Part shown: piece by piece, positions 44,450 to 55,583 of the stretch | How positions within the stretch are numbered: the first letter of the stretch is position 1 | How the letters are laid out: every line of letters begins with the position of its first letter | Origin: Brachionus plicatilis | Lineage: Eukaryota > Rotifera > Eurotatoria > Ploima > Brachionidae | Reading direction: 5' to 3' | Assembly (NCBI GenBank): GCA_010279815.1 | Contig: QEOQ01000242.1 | Coordinates: 236,475 to 300,474, forward strand | Length of the DNA: 64,000 bases | Made by a program: the position numbers and the translations under genes | Notes under the pieces: generated by a model | Database searches by the model: none | What the model was told of the DNA's origin: nothing | What the model saw: the letters and a program-made list of their open reading frames with translations, nothing else

Positions 44450-45590
44450 TATTTTTTGAAAAAAACCAAAAAATGTTAAACTCTAAAATTTTTTAGGCTT
44501 AATTTGAATAAAGCTGACGTATTCGATCGAATTGTTTGATTTAAATTTCTTTTTATTATTTTTAAACAAAAAATCTGAAATTAAGAAATAGAAATTATAT
44601 AAAGATGCATGTATTTTAATTTTTTAAATTTTCAAATTTTCCAATATTTCATCTAATTTCATTTATTAGTGAACGATTTTTCAATCAGGCGAACATTTCC
44701 TTCTTTAATGCTTATCAAGATTTTTTTATTCAAAAATATTATGGCATGGTGATAGAAAATTTATGCTATTAAAAAATATTTAAATCTTTAAACCCAAATA
44801 ATAAATTATTGTTCACCTGTATTAAAAAAAATACTTATTTTTTTAGCTAATGCAAGACTGAACAATGAAATCAAGACTATTTTCAATCAATGTTTCTCTT
44901 TTATTTCCTCCTTTTTAAATTAGTTAAAGAACTGATTAAGACTAATAAGATTTTAAAAATTTTTTAATACTTTTTTGACAAAGTTTAACAGCACGATTAA
45001 ATAAATTCTAACTGAACACTTTTAAAAAAGTACTCATAAGCTAAATTGTTTGGTTAAATTTTTGTTTTTAAATACAGAAAATAAACTAAAAGTTGGGTAA
45101 TAGTTTTCTAATCAAAAATAAAAAAATTTTCAAAATTGAAAGAATAGGAAAGTGCTCAGAAGTGTTTTTTTTCATTTTTGAAGATAAAAAAATATTTAGA
45201 AATCGAATACTTTGAAATTGTTTGTGTAAATTTAGTCAGCTGTTCGATTCAATGTACCGTCTAGACTCTTCGTATGATTCAAGAAATTTTCTCCTTCATT
45301 CCATTACATTTGAAGATTTTTTAAAAAAGGATTTATGCAATGCATCCAAGATATTATTCTTAGTAAAAAAATTCATGTTTTTATAGTTAACTTAAAATTT
45401 TTAGATGAAAGTCAAACATTTTGTTTTATATAGAGAGATTTTTAAATTTTAAATGAATTTTTTTTAAAACCAATTCATCTAAAAATTTAGTGAGGATTCA
45501 TATATTCTTCTATATTTTAACTTATTTTTCTTTTATCTTGTTTTTACTTTACATTTTTATTTATATATTTTTGATTTTTTATTTATTTAT
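44450..45590. other. Gene-free AT-rich stretch
   Basis: Nothing recognised on either strand. Confidence 0.55.
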
Positions 45591-45645
45591 TTTTAATCTG
45601 AAGGAGCTTTTGTTCGGCACAAATAAAACAAATAAATAAATGGGT
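45490..45645 (+). repeat. LINE 3'-end repeat with stem-loop, family 1
   Basis: T-rich sequence then TCTGAAGGAGCTTTTGTTCG, GCACAAATAAAAC and AAATAAATAAAT. The same order, with more than 100 bp of similarity including ATATTTTAACTTATTTT upstream, occurs at 50610-50740. GGAGC...GCTC(C) would form a small hairpin before the A-rich tail, as in 3' ends of several LINE families. Confidence 0.65.
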
Positions 45646-45756
45646 GGTATTTTAATTAAATTTAATTAACTGTACTCATATTTTAATTAAACTAGACTCC
45701 TAATTTTTTTTTCCTTATTTGATATTTGTTACAAATAAAATCAGTGTCAATTACTT

Positions 45757-45815
45757 ATTTATTTATTGAATTGAATTAACCTCCTTTAAGGAGAAGTAAA
45801 AGAAAATAAAGATAA
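45757..45815 (-). repeat. LINE 3'-end repeat with stem-loop, family 2
   Basis: On the minus strand: TTACTTCTCCTTAAAGGAGG, then TTAATTCAATTCAATAAATA. The hairpin CTCCTT/AAGGAG precedes an (AAATAAAT)n tail. Copies at 48473-48520 (minus) and 50346-50400 (plus). Confidence 0.6.
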
Positions 45816-46760
45816 AATTTTTTTTTTTTGTGTTTTTGTGTTTTTTTAAAAAATGAAAAATTATTACCTAAAAATAAAATTACAAAAATAATAAAGGAAC
45901 ATTAGTTCGAAAATAGAAAAAGGCATGAAAGTTAGAAAGCAAGATTAATTAGGGTTTATTTTGGCTAAAATAAAAGAATACCCAGATTGTGTAGGCCAAA
46001 AAAATATATTTAATTTTAAAGAGAATTTTACAAGTATCAAAAAAATCATATATTTTTAAAAATTAAATAAAAAGAGGTTTATAAAAGAGTAATTATCCAA
46101 TAATATTTGCTATAAGTAAAAGATATTTTTAATTTTTGTGTAATTTTAGAATAAAATGTTTTGCTCCTTCAATGAATCAGATAGACTTAAAAAAAAATTA
46201 TAATTTTGCCTAAAAATTATAATTTTGCCTAAAAATTAGGCCTTCAAAATTATTATCTTTTTTAAAAATTTAAGATAAATGAAAAAAAACTGTGCCGTGT
46301 TGCACGATTTTTAATTTTAAATAATTTTTCTCTTCATCCAAAATAAAAATAAAGCATCAATAGGATTTAATTTATTTCTTTAAAAAATAAGATTAAGTTA
46401 TAATCGTATGTTTTACAAGTGAAACATCATAAAATTTAAAATATTTCTGATTTTTTTTAACAAATCTCTTTATTTCATCGCTAATTTCAAGTAAGGAGAT
46501 CACATCTTAGACAACGTATTTTTAAATATTAAGATGATCTCATAAAGAAAGGTTTGAGGACATATGGGTCGAAATAATAAGAAAATAATTAATTGAGTGA
46601 TCTCATATTTTTAATGTATATATTATTTAAAATGCTTTCACATTTAATATAAAATGTTTAAACATTTTGATGAAATTTTTAATTTTTTGAAAAATATTTG
46701 AATTAACTATTTTTGCTGAGCTAAGAATGAATCTTTTCTAGCGGAGATTGGTCTGGCTTG
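45816..46760. other. Gene-free stretch with a 19-bp tandem duplication
   Basis: 46197-46240 has two copies of ATTATAATTTTGCCTAAAA side by side. The remainder is plain AT-rich DNA. Confidence 0.5.
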
Positions 46761-46765
46761 GATGT

Positions 46766-46894
46766 TTAGGTATCATAACCATTTACATCTTGAAGGGCCA
46801 AGCCACTTGAATCGAACGTTTGAATATATACCCAGTTTTGCTTTGGCTTTTTAGTTATTGCTAGCTGACTGCTGGTACTGGGATTACTAGGCAT
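46766..46894 (-). pseudogene. Short frame, possible transposase N-terminal relic
   Basis: A 42-residue frame, MPSNPSTSSQLAITKKPKQN then WVYIQTFDSSGLALQDVNGY. GC content is higher than around it. W-x-x-x-x-T-F-D-S near the start of a protein is reminiscent of MULE-type transposases, which would fit the MULE end at 22.2 kb, but the match is too short to be sure. Confidence 0.3.
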
Positions 46895-47151
46895 ATTCTG
46901 ATCAAAATGGCACATCCTCGAACTCGGTATCAAAAAAAATGAGCGATACTTTATTGGGCTGATACTATATGGTGATGATATTGTATTTTAAGAGTATTTT
47001 AAATTAATTTTATTTGGTTATATTTTAGGCTAAGGTTTATTTTTTAATTCTATTTTTATTTAAATAAACTTTGATTAATGAAACTTCTTTAGCTATTGTT
47101 CATATAAAAAAGTAACAAAGATATCAAGTATTACAATGTTGGGTTCATAAT

Positions 47152-47290
47152 CAGAGTTGTATAAAAGTCACAAGTCAAGTGCAAGTCAGGACTTTCACTA
47201 GTAACAAAAATCTTAAAATAACAAGTTAGGGCTTTGACTTATATCAATAATTTTAAAAAAAAAAGTCAAGATTTTTACTTATTTTAAGAA
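47152..47290. repeat. AAGTC-rich hAT-like MITE fragment
   Basis: Begins CAGAGTTGTATAAAAGTCAC, the same terminal sequence as the elements at 28059 and 58506 (complement), followed by AAGTC-rich DNA. The right end is not recognisable, so this copy is truncated or diverged. Confidence 0.5.
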
Positions 47291-47559
47291 TAGAATTAAA
47301 ATATATGAAAAAATTATAAGTATTGAATTTTTTATCCTGGAAAAAATAAAATTATTTGTTTAAATTTCTTTTTCAATGTAAATATTGGAAAATGATTGTT
47401 TTAAACAATTCACATTCAATTGTGATATTCTTTTTAAGTGAATTTATTAATTAAAAGCAAATGATTTGTGCTCAAAAAAAATTTAGAAATAAATTAAACA
47501 TGATAAAAAATATAAAAAATCAAGATATAACAAGTCGCAATTTGTCGAGTTTATCAGAT

Positions 47560-47960
47560 ACCACAATGGGTAAGCCGAAAGTTGGGTGCCATATCCAACT
47601 TGTCGCTACACATTACACAGTACCCTGTGGAAGTCCAAGGTCTATTTTGAGAATTCAGAAAGAGAGTCACCAAAGGATACCGCTTGTTTTCTTCAACAGG
47701 AAATAATTTTTGATAAGATCAAGAGCGTTTCCACTAAACCCAATTCTCTTTAACTTGCAAAATAAGTGATCTGGTGCTACCACTTCGAAATCCTTGCGAA
47801 AAGTAATAAACATGAGAAGCGTAATAAATCTTTTGTTACGTGCTTCGTTTATTTCTGAAAAAGTTCATGTAAGGCTGTTTCACAGAAGTGATCCTTGCGG
47901 AATCCATACTTACATGGAAATAGAATTTTGAAATTTTAAAAAGTAAAAAATTTATTTTAT
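47560..47960 (-). pseudogene. LINE reverse transcriptase fragment
   Basis: Minus-strand pieces: CKYGFRKDHFCETALHELF, then FITFRKDFEVVAPDHLFCKL followed by KRIGFSGNALDLIKNYFLL, then LGLPQGTV and APNFRL. These equal the RT block Y-G-F-R-x-G-H-S-T-x-x-A-L, the FxxAFD motif region (catalytic Asp damaged), and G-x-P-Q-G-S. Several frameshifts and stops. The plus-strand frame at 47461-47706 is antisense to it. Confidence 0.75.
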
Positions 47961-47964
47961 ACTA

Positions 47965-48470
47965 AATTATACTCTTAACACTATCCAATGCATTAAAGCT
48001 TTTAAATATTAAAGAAAATACACCTGGGACTTGCTTTATTTTAAAAAAATTAAAATAGAATATGCAAATAAAATAAATTAAAATGAATAATGATAAGTGC
48101 TATATGTTTAAGTATCTAACGTTTCACAAAGTATGAGCCAGTGGTGTCCAAGCGTATACATTTCTCACTCTGCTTCAAAAAATTTAAGCTTATTTGAGAC
48201 CTCGTGGTGTAAAATGTTGGAGGGGTATCATATTTTATTTTGAGAATTGAACGAAATTTCGAAAGATTACCTGTTTTCCTTCGATATTAGATTCTGAAAA
48301 AAGTGTAGACATGGCAAGTACAATTCAAAATAGATTCATCTAATTCAACAATGACAGTTTCAAGTAGAAGTTTTTGTTTAATTTAAATTAATTTTTTATT
48401 AAGCTACCCAAATATTCGATGAGTTTCGAGAAATTAAAAGCTTAAGAGCTGTACAGTTTTAGTTGTTTTC
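47965..48470. other. No gene; possible hAT-type end
   Basis: 48128-48320 has mixed composition, starting GAGCCAGTGGTGTCCAAGCG, a sequence like the CAGTGGT ends of some hAT elements. I found no matching inverted end or target duplication. Confidence 0.35.
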
Positions 48471-48472
48471 AT

Positions 48473-48530
48473 TATTTATTTATTAACCTCCTTTGAAGGA
48501 GAAATAGAAGATAAAAAAATAAAAATTAAG
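48473..48530 (-). repeat. LINE 3'-end repeat, family 2
   Basis: Minus strand: TTCTCCTTCAAAGGAGGTTA then (AATAAATA). Same stem-loop as at 45.8 and 50.35 kb. Confidence 0.55.
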
Positions 48531-48894
48531 TTACTGATATAAGAAAATAAGAAGAAAAGAGGTAAGAGAAAAAAGAAAAGAAAAGGAGATTTCATTATAT
48601 TAATTAGCAATTCACATGCTTTTTTTTATAATCTTCGAGTCACATTTTTTTCAATTAGAAAAAAAATAATTATTTTCTAATTATTTCTTCAACATATCCC
48701 TAAATGTCTAATATTCAAGTATCTGATTACCGATACTTCATTTTCAATTATTCAAATTTATTTTGTTAACCTTTATAAAACTTAGTTAATTATTTATTTT
48801 TTTTTATTTTATTTATTTAAAGAAAGTTTAGGCAAAGTCTAAGCTGGTTGGAATGGAGGCTTAGACCTTTAATTCTTTTATTTAATTTTTACTT

Positions 48895-48957
48895 TAAAAT
48901 TTTTTCAATCTGACGGAACACTAGCTCAATAGAGATAAGCTAGTAAATAAATAAATA
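48895..48957 (+). repeat. LINE 3'-end repeat, family 1 (diverged)
   Basis: AATCTGACGGAACACTAGCT then GATAAGCTAGTAAATAAATA. The hairpin is weakened but the order and A-rich tail are kept. Confidence 0.5.
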
Positions 48958-48959
48958 AT

Positions 48960-50345
48960 TAAAATTCCTTAATGAAAAAGCATTTTCAAGATACTAGTAA
49001 AGTAATAAATAATCAATGGCGACTAGTCAGCTTTGTAACCCACTGGTTGCAATACTTATCTGATTTATTTTTGAAGGTAAATTTTATGATGAAAAAAAAT
49101 CTAATATCCAGATCTGCAAACATTTTTTTTCGGTCATAAAAAATTGTTAAAACAGATAAAATTTTAAAAGATGAGAAAATTTTTTTATCAAAAATAATAT
49201 TCCTCTATTACTAAAATAATTATTTTTAGCTTAAAAAAGGAGAAGTCTTTTTAAGATGAAAAATAGATCTTATCTAATTTTTTTTAAAACATCTATTAAT
49301 ATCTTTTTTCTATTAGTATGAACTAATTATTACATCTGACTGAAAGGAACGACTAAGCTCCTTTCTACATTTTAACATTTTTTATACATTTTACAATATT
49401 TTTTTTAAATTCGAAATTAGATAATGTTTTGTACTTTAAATTTTGTCAAATTTCATTTAGAAATTTTATTTTACTTGAATTTTGTGTTGTACCTAAAAAG
49501 TTTATTAAAATAAATTATTATAGATAATAGCAATAATTATATTCCAATTTGAAAAAAAGAAAATTGAAAATTGATTTAAATTTATTAAAAGGTATATTTT
49601 ATCGGCAAATTGAAGTTCATAATCAGTTTTTTATTTGTTTTTTTAGTTTTTATTTTAAGTAAAGAGGTATTTTTGTCAATTTTTGAATCAAAAATAAAAT
49701 CTCAATCAATATTTTGAAATTTTTAAATAAAAAATAGGCAATATATTTAAATTAATATTATAATATCATTTAAAGCCATATGTTGGATACCTTAGCATTG
49801 ATTTTAAATTTTTCTTTAAATTTTCAACTAAAGGTTTTAGAAGAATCAATTAAAGATCGATTGGAAAAAAAAATTTGTTTTTTTTAATTAAAATAGTAAA
49901 CATCTTATCACAACAACAAAAAACTCAGAAGCTTTTAGTTCTTTTCACATCAAATTTACACATACATCAAAGCCTCAAAATTGACATAGTTATAGAACGA
50001 ATGGATAAACTTTTTTCAATTATTGTGGTTAAAAAAAAGAAAAATTTATATTCGGCATTATTTTTAAACTTGAATTATCAGAAATCAAACATAAATTAAT
50101 GTTAAAAAGATAAATTTTTTCAAAATAATTTAAAAAAAAAAAATGCAATTCTTTTTTTAAAAATTTGACAAAAAGTCACCTTTCTTGGTCAACTAAACTT
50201 TACTAAACTTAAACTGTAAATTCTTTTTTCTTTCTTTTTCTTGACTACTTATTTTATCTATTTGTATATTTGTATCGAGCATGAGCTCTTTCATAAGTAT
50301 CAGAACTTAATTGACTTTTTACATTTATTTAAATTCTAATTTTTT
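48960..50345. other. Gene-free AT-rich stretch
   Basis: No supported feature. The 74-residue frame at 49875-50099 is AT-driven and has no coding character. Confidence 0.5.
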
Positions 50346-50400
50346 TTATCTTTACTTTACTTCTCCTGAAGGAGGTTAATTATAAATAAATAAATAAATT
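50346..50400 (+). repeat. LINE 3'-end repeat, family 2
   Basis: TTTACTTCTCCTGAAGGAGG then TTAATTATAAATAAATAAAT. The CTCCTGAAGGAG palindrome precedes the tail. Confidence 0.55.
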
Positions 50401-50609
50401 CAACATTTATTTAGAAAAACTAACTGAAAAAACTCATCAATTTTCTCTAATTTACATTATCTACAAAATTAATTTTTTAGCTACTAATTAATTAAAATTT
50501 ATCTTTTTTTATTTGGCTACTTTTTTATTTTTAAATTGACTATCAATATAATTAAATTAGCTACGATGTTCAATACTTGAACACTTTGCACATGTCACCT
50601 CTTACAATT

Positions 50610-50740
50610 TATCAATTTTAATTGTCTTTTTATTATATTTTAACTTATTTTAATGCTTCTTATTTTTTCTATATTTTTTATTTTATTTTTTTTTAATCTG
50701 AAGGAGCTTTAGCTCGGCACAGATAAAACAAATAAATAAA
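50610..50740 (+). repeat. LINE 3'-end repeat, family 1
   Basis: About 130 bp matching 45490-45645, ending TCTGAAGGAGCTTTAGCTCG, GCACAGATAAAACAAATAAA. This is the best-preserved copy of the stem-loop tail. Confidence 0.65.
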
Positions 50741-51167
50741 AAAGTTAAATATAAGCCATAAATAAAATAATTAATGAAAAAACTTTTTAACACTATGTTT
50801 TAACGAAGTATTTGAAATAAATTAATATATGATTTTTTTTTACTGTAAATTTCTATGGATTTTTTTCTATGTAAAAATTTTCTATGGAAGATTTCAATGA
50901 AAAATTTGTCTTTTTTCTATTAACATTTTTAGATCAAATTAAAAAATGTCAAAAAATTAATTTACTTATTCAGTATTTAATCAAATTAAGGATAATCTTT
51001 TTTATCTCTTTTTTTTCTCTATTTAAATCGAATTTAGGTATTCTATATTTTTCATTATAAACTTTCTCTAATAAAATTATCCTATATTTTTAGCTCTAAA
51101 AATCATTTTTTTTGAAATTCTCTATTATTAACGTTCTCCAATTTTTGGGATCATTGCTATGAATGCT

Positions 51168-51300
51168 TTTTTTTATTTGTTTATCTGTTCCAAGCTAAAG
51201 CTCCTTCAGGATAAAGTTTAAAATAAAATTAAATATTTTAAGTTTCAGCGGAAAAAGAAAACATAGTAATGTAGCTATTACACAATGGAGTCGGGTAAAA
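51168..51300 (-). repeat. LINE 3'-end repeat, family 1, inverted
   Basis: On the minus strand: ACTCCATTGTGTAATAGCTA, ...CTGAAGGAGCTTTAGCTTGG, ACAGATAAACAAATAAA. It matches the copy at 2336-2500 over its whole length, including the CACAATGGAGTC block. Confidence 0.65.
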
Positions 51301-51309
51301 CTGTCGCGG

Positions 51310-52035
51310 GCTACTAAAATTTTAAATCACAAATATTAGCTCACGAAATTGGTAAGTTAGGTTCACGAAAATAGAAAAACTAGTCAAGATCACATCTCAT
51401 CAATCAAGAACCAAGTTTAAAAGATGTGATTTTGTCTTCAAGAAAAGAATTACGATTCATAATTTTTTTTTTTTTATTTAGCAAATAGGATTGTCAATGT
51501 TCATTTTTACTTAAATTTTGCTTCATTTTTTGACTTTTTATATCTTAAAACAATTATATAAATTACTTACTCGCTTTATTAGAGTAATTTTTGCAATATA
51601 TTAATTGAGAATAAAATAGAATTTTTTTACAATAGTATTTAAAAAAAATTATATAACTAAGACAAGTGTTGTAAATAAATAGCAGTTGAATTTACTTTTA
51701 AATAATTTAACAAATTTTTTATTTGAGTTTAAATCTAAACAAATTTTTAAGTTAAGTTTTAATTTAAACCCAGAATAATAATTAAATTAAAATTCAAATT
51801 TGAATCATAATTCAATTAAATTTAGGATTTAAAAAATTCAAATTGAATTGATTTAAATTTATTTTGGTTGTTTTTTATAAAAAGTATATTAATTGTAAAA
51901 CGTAATTAACAAATAAATTCTAAAAATAAAGTTTTTTTCCATTTTTTTTTCTTTTTTCAATTAACATATTTTTTGTTCAGGGTCTTTCTAAAACAATATA
52001 TAAATATTGTTTTTTATTTTATTAAAAACTAATTT
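51310..52035. other. Gene-free AT-rich stretch
   Basis: Nothing supported apart from simple AT sequence. Confidence 0.5.
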
Positions 52036-52039
52036 GTAT

Positions 52040-52290
52040 TTTTCAAAAATGAGTCAAATTCAAGATTTTTTACAAGCACCTTTTACTAATCGATCGATAA
52101 ACAAAAAGCAATACATTAAAAGATCTCTTTCCACAATAATTCAATTAAAGTTAGAAAATTAGAGTAAATAAAAATGCTGATATTACAATGTTGAATATAG
52201 AAATACAAATTACTCAAGCAATATGCTTGGTCATTTGAAAAAAGAGCATGCTATGGAATTAGGATATCAGCATAAAATTTTAGTAGGTTT
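52040..52290 (+). pseudogene. Broken BED zinc finger, hAT transposase N-terminus
   Basis: The plus strand starts MSQIQDFLQAPFTNRSINKK and, after stops and a frame change, reads YYNVEYRNTNYSSNMLGHLK then KEHAMELGYQHK. The H-x4-H end preceded by an N-x-x-x-H-L segment is the BED-finger signature of hAT transposases. The first Cys survives but the second is replaced (Tyr) and a stop lies between. No catalytic domain follows. It fits the hAT-type MITEs at 53.3, 58.3 and 60.3 kb, but whether it belongs to them is unknown. Confidence 0.6.
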
Positions 52291-52294
52291 TATT

Positions 52295-53265
52295 TATATC
52301 TGAAAATTTATATTAGTCAAATTGTTAAAGTAATTTTAATAAAAACATACTTTAAATAGAATTTTGAATTATTTAAGTTGATCTTGGAATCTAAATATTT
52401 TTTGAGTTTAAATTTGAATTCAAATTTTATTTTAAATTTAAATCGCAACAAATCGAATAATTTGTTCAAATCGCCAATTTGATTTACAACAATAACTAAG
52501 ACTGAAAAAATTATGCTAAGTTCAGTTTAAAAACTTTTCCTCAAAAATTCGAATTTTCTTATTATGTAATTGTGAGCTTTTTAGTAATTAATAAAGCTAA
52601 ATATATGTTCTTTGTAAGTCTGAGCAAGAAGATAGGTTTTTTAACATTTTGGGTATGAAAAATTTTAAAACAGCCTTTAGTTGGAAACTATTTTTGCTAT
52701 TACCCATGATATTCAGATGAAAGATTTGAAAAATTTGAGTCTTTATTTTCCGAATTTGTTTCCTAATTTCTTTAATTAAATCCTGCTGATGTCTTTAAAT
52801 GCTAAAGTTCAGCTCAACAGCTTCGAAATTACTTGAAAATATTTTTATCTAAGTTTTTTAAATAAAATTGATTATCTAGCTACTAAGACATTTTTTAAAA
52901 TTTCGATTATATGCTTTTGGCTTAATGGCTTTGAGAGGATCTCGATGGCATATTTTAAATATCTTTGTAATATTTTTAATTAATATTAAGAAATAAAATA
53001 ATGAAAACAATAACTCAAAATAAGGAATTTTTATTAATTTATCCGTTTAAATGAATTGCTTCTCCCACATTTATAATCAAACTGATCGAATTAGAGAATA
53101 TAAGACTTCTTTGATTAGAAGTTTTCATTTTTAATCAAAATTTCTAGGATAAATCACAACTGAGTATTTATTAAAAATTATGTAATTGTTAAATGGAAAT
53201 TTTAATCTTAATAGCAATTCAAAATAAAAATTTATTAGCCCAGAAACATTTTAAAATTTAGAATC
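52295..53265. other. Gene-free AT-rich stretch
   Basis: No further transposase motif was found after the BED relic. Confidence 0.45.
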
Positions 53266-53275
53266 TCAATATAAT

Positions 53276-53508
53276 AGCAAAGTAAAATTTTTGATCAAAT
53301 TTCAAGCGCTCAATCTTGCTCAAACATTTTTAAATACGCAATTATATTTAATTGCATTTTTATAAATTACAATCCTTTTTCAAAAGTTTAAAAATAAAGC
53401 TTTGAAATATCAAAAAAATTAAAAATCTGCAATGAAATTTAATTGCGCATTTAAAAATGTTTGAGCAAAATTTAGCGCTTGAAATTTGATCAAAAATTTT
53501 ACTTTGCT
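53276..53508. mobile_element. hAT-like MITE, family AGCAAAG, copy 1
   Basis: A 233-bp element with perfect terminal inverted repeats of at least 35 bp starting AGCAAAGTAAAATTTTTGAT. It is flanked on both sides by AATATAAT (53268-53275 and 53509-53516), an exact 8-bp target duplication as made by hAT transposases. Non-coding. Nearly the same sequence recurs at 60332-60548. Confidence 0.85.
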
Positions 53509-53744
53509 AATATAATCTAAACAACACAATGAATCATTTATTGATAAAAAATTTTAGCCTCAGGGTTAACACATTATAAAATAGTTTTAAAATGATCAGA
53601 AATTTTAAGTAACTTAAACTTTAGTAATTTCTTATAGGCCTTTTAATAAAATAAGAAATAATTTTTTCTTTTATAAAATTTATTTTCGACTATAATGAAT
53701 TTGTTTTGCCACTTTATTTTTTATCATGATTTTGGTTATTTTTG

Positions 53745-53746
<2 letters not shown>

Positions 53747-53775
<29 letters not shown>

Positions 53776-54410
53776 GCTACGGCAAGCAAGCTTGCGGAGG
53801 CGGTATACTAGGAGATCGCCTATGGTAGCACATTACGCAATAAAAGGAAAATTACAGAAATAAGATAAACTGATAAGATTATGTAGTCTCATAGACATTA
53901 TTGATAGCTTTGATATACAATATAATATACAAATAATTAGTCAAAAAATTAGAAGGAACTGAGAGGGGAATAAAATAAAGAAATTAAAAAGAAATATAAA
54001 TAAAATTATCATTTGGTAAAAACTTGGTGGCCGGTCTTAAAATCATCGTAGTGATTCTTGAATTGATTGACTGAGGCAGAGTTTGTGACCGCAAAGGGAG
54101 GTCGGATAGTCTCCTCGTATGCCCCCTGATTCCTCTAGCCGGCCCGAGTTGGGAGAGTGAGCTGCTGGGGACCTGAGGGTTCGCCCAGCTCATTTCGTTG
54201 ATACCGTTTATGAGCTTGAACTGTTGAATCATGTCATCTCGTGCACGGCGATCGTGAAGGGATGTCAAGTTTAGGATGGCAAGGCAATCCTTGAAAGTCC
54301 AATTTTTAATTTTCGAGACTAGTTTGGTAGTTCTCCTCTGCACGGTATCCAGTAGCTTTGTGTCTTACTCGCTAGGAGGAGACCAGACGGGGATGTTCTA
54401 ATACACTGAC
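53747..54410 (-). mobile_element. L2/CR1 LINE 3' fragment with (ATT)n tail
   Basis: Minus strand: the RT C-terminal region at 54343-53984 (TVQRRTTKLVSKIKNWTFKD, LAILNLTSLHDRRARDDMIQ, QFKLINGIN), a short 3' UTR with CGCCTCCGCAAGCTTGC, then an (ATT)n microsatellite at 53775-53747. The 5' end is truncated near 54410, as is usual for LINE copies. The 119-residue frame is intact from the M-Q-R-R start but is only the end of a protein. Confidence 0.85.
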
Positions 54411-54439
54411 CCTTAGTTTTTGTCGTTTTTCCTGACCCC

Positions 54440-55330
54440 TTGTTATCTCATCATCAAACGAATATAACTGTTAGATTTTTTGCTGATTGGAGGGCTCATT
54501 TACTAATTAATTTGATAAAAATTTATCCCATATATTCAATGATGGTGTTTTTTTCTTACAGGATCTTGAGCTATTGACATAGTCTTTGATTAATTCAATA
54601 GTTAGTGTTTTTTTGAAAATAACGCTATTTCTAAGATACTTTATAAATAGTTTATTTAAACAAACTTCAATGCTATCTAGCTTAATGTCATCTAAGAAAT
54701 TTACCAGGAGATGCGATGGAGTATCTTGAGGAAAATTAAACTGTACTTTAATTGAAATATTTTGGAGAACTTGAAGCCTAAAGAGGTTGGTCTTTGAGAC
54801 TAGAATTGGAATAAAGAACTATAATTAATAATAGAGCTTATTAATGTTTTATACATATTAACCAAAGTATTGTGGTTAAGCTTCCAAGATTTTTGAGCTA
54901 GACTTTTTTAGACGTTAATACGATCAATACACCAATGATCTAATAAAGTCTACATGCGAGTCAAAACTAAGCTTTTTCAGAAGTGATGCCTAAAAATAAA
55001 GGCTTTTTTCATACGATATTTTTTCGAAAAAGATTTAAAGTTTTTAAAGTATGATTTTTACCTGGATTTCCGAAGAAAATGGTATGACTTCACTTATTAG
55101 GGTACATTTTCATTTTCCATTTTACAAGGAAAACTTCAATTTATTTCAAATAGCAATTTATTGATGGGAAAATTTTATCATACTTTTTAAATATTAAGTA
55201 GGAAACAAGATCATCGGCAAATAAAAGAGAAAAGATTTCATTTTTTGAGTTCAATTTTGGAATGTCATTTTTAAATATTGTAAAAAGGATATTCTATTCG
55301 ATTTTTTTCTTATAGTCTAAAAGTTTTTTT
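54440..55330 (-). mobile_element. LINE RT C-terminal fragment (other family)
   Basis: Minus strand: IFSLLFADDLVSYLIFKK (the catalytic F-A-D-D box near 55210), VFLVKWKMKMYPNK, SHTIFFGN, then a long decayed thumb region (for example LRLQVLQNISIKVQFNFPQD). Many stops. The style matches Jockey/I-type LINEs such as the copy at 20-22 kb rather than the L2/CR1 copies on either side. Confidence 0.7.
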
Positions 55331-55439
55331 TCTAACTTGAGATTTGATAACCTAATTCTATTTTGGTTCACCTTTTCGTGAAAAAAAATTTTTTTTTTCA
55401 TTTTATTTTATCTTATTTTACTATATTTTTAATTTTTTT

Positions 55440-55498
55440 GTTTCATATAATTTATTTTGAAGCTTAGTAAATGTACGGATAAATAAATAAATAAATAA
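55440..55498 (+). repeat. LINE tail-like repeat, diverged
   Basis: TTTTGAAGCTTAGTAAATGT then ACGGATAAATAAATAAATAA. A weak relative of the family 1 tails. Confidence 0.4.
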
Positions 55499-55509
55499 TT
55501 TAAAAGCTA

Positions 55510-55520
55510 AAAAAAATAAA

Positions 55521-55583
<63 letters not shown>

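Noticed and set aside
49875..50099. 74-residue plus-strand open frame
   Set aside because: Lys/Leu/Asn/Ile content expected from AT-rich DNA by chance; no coding contrast.
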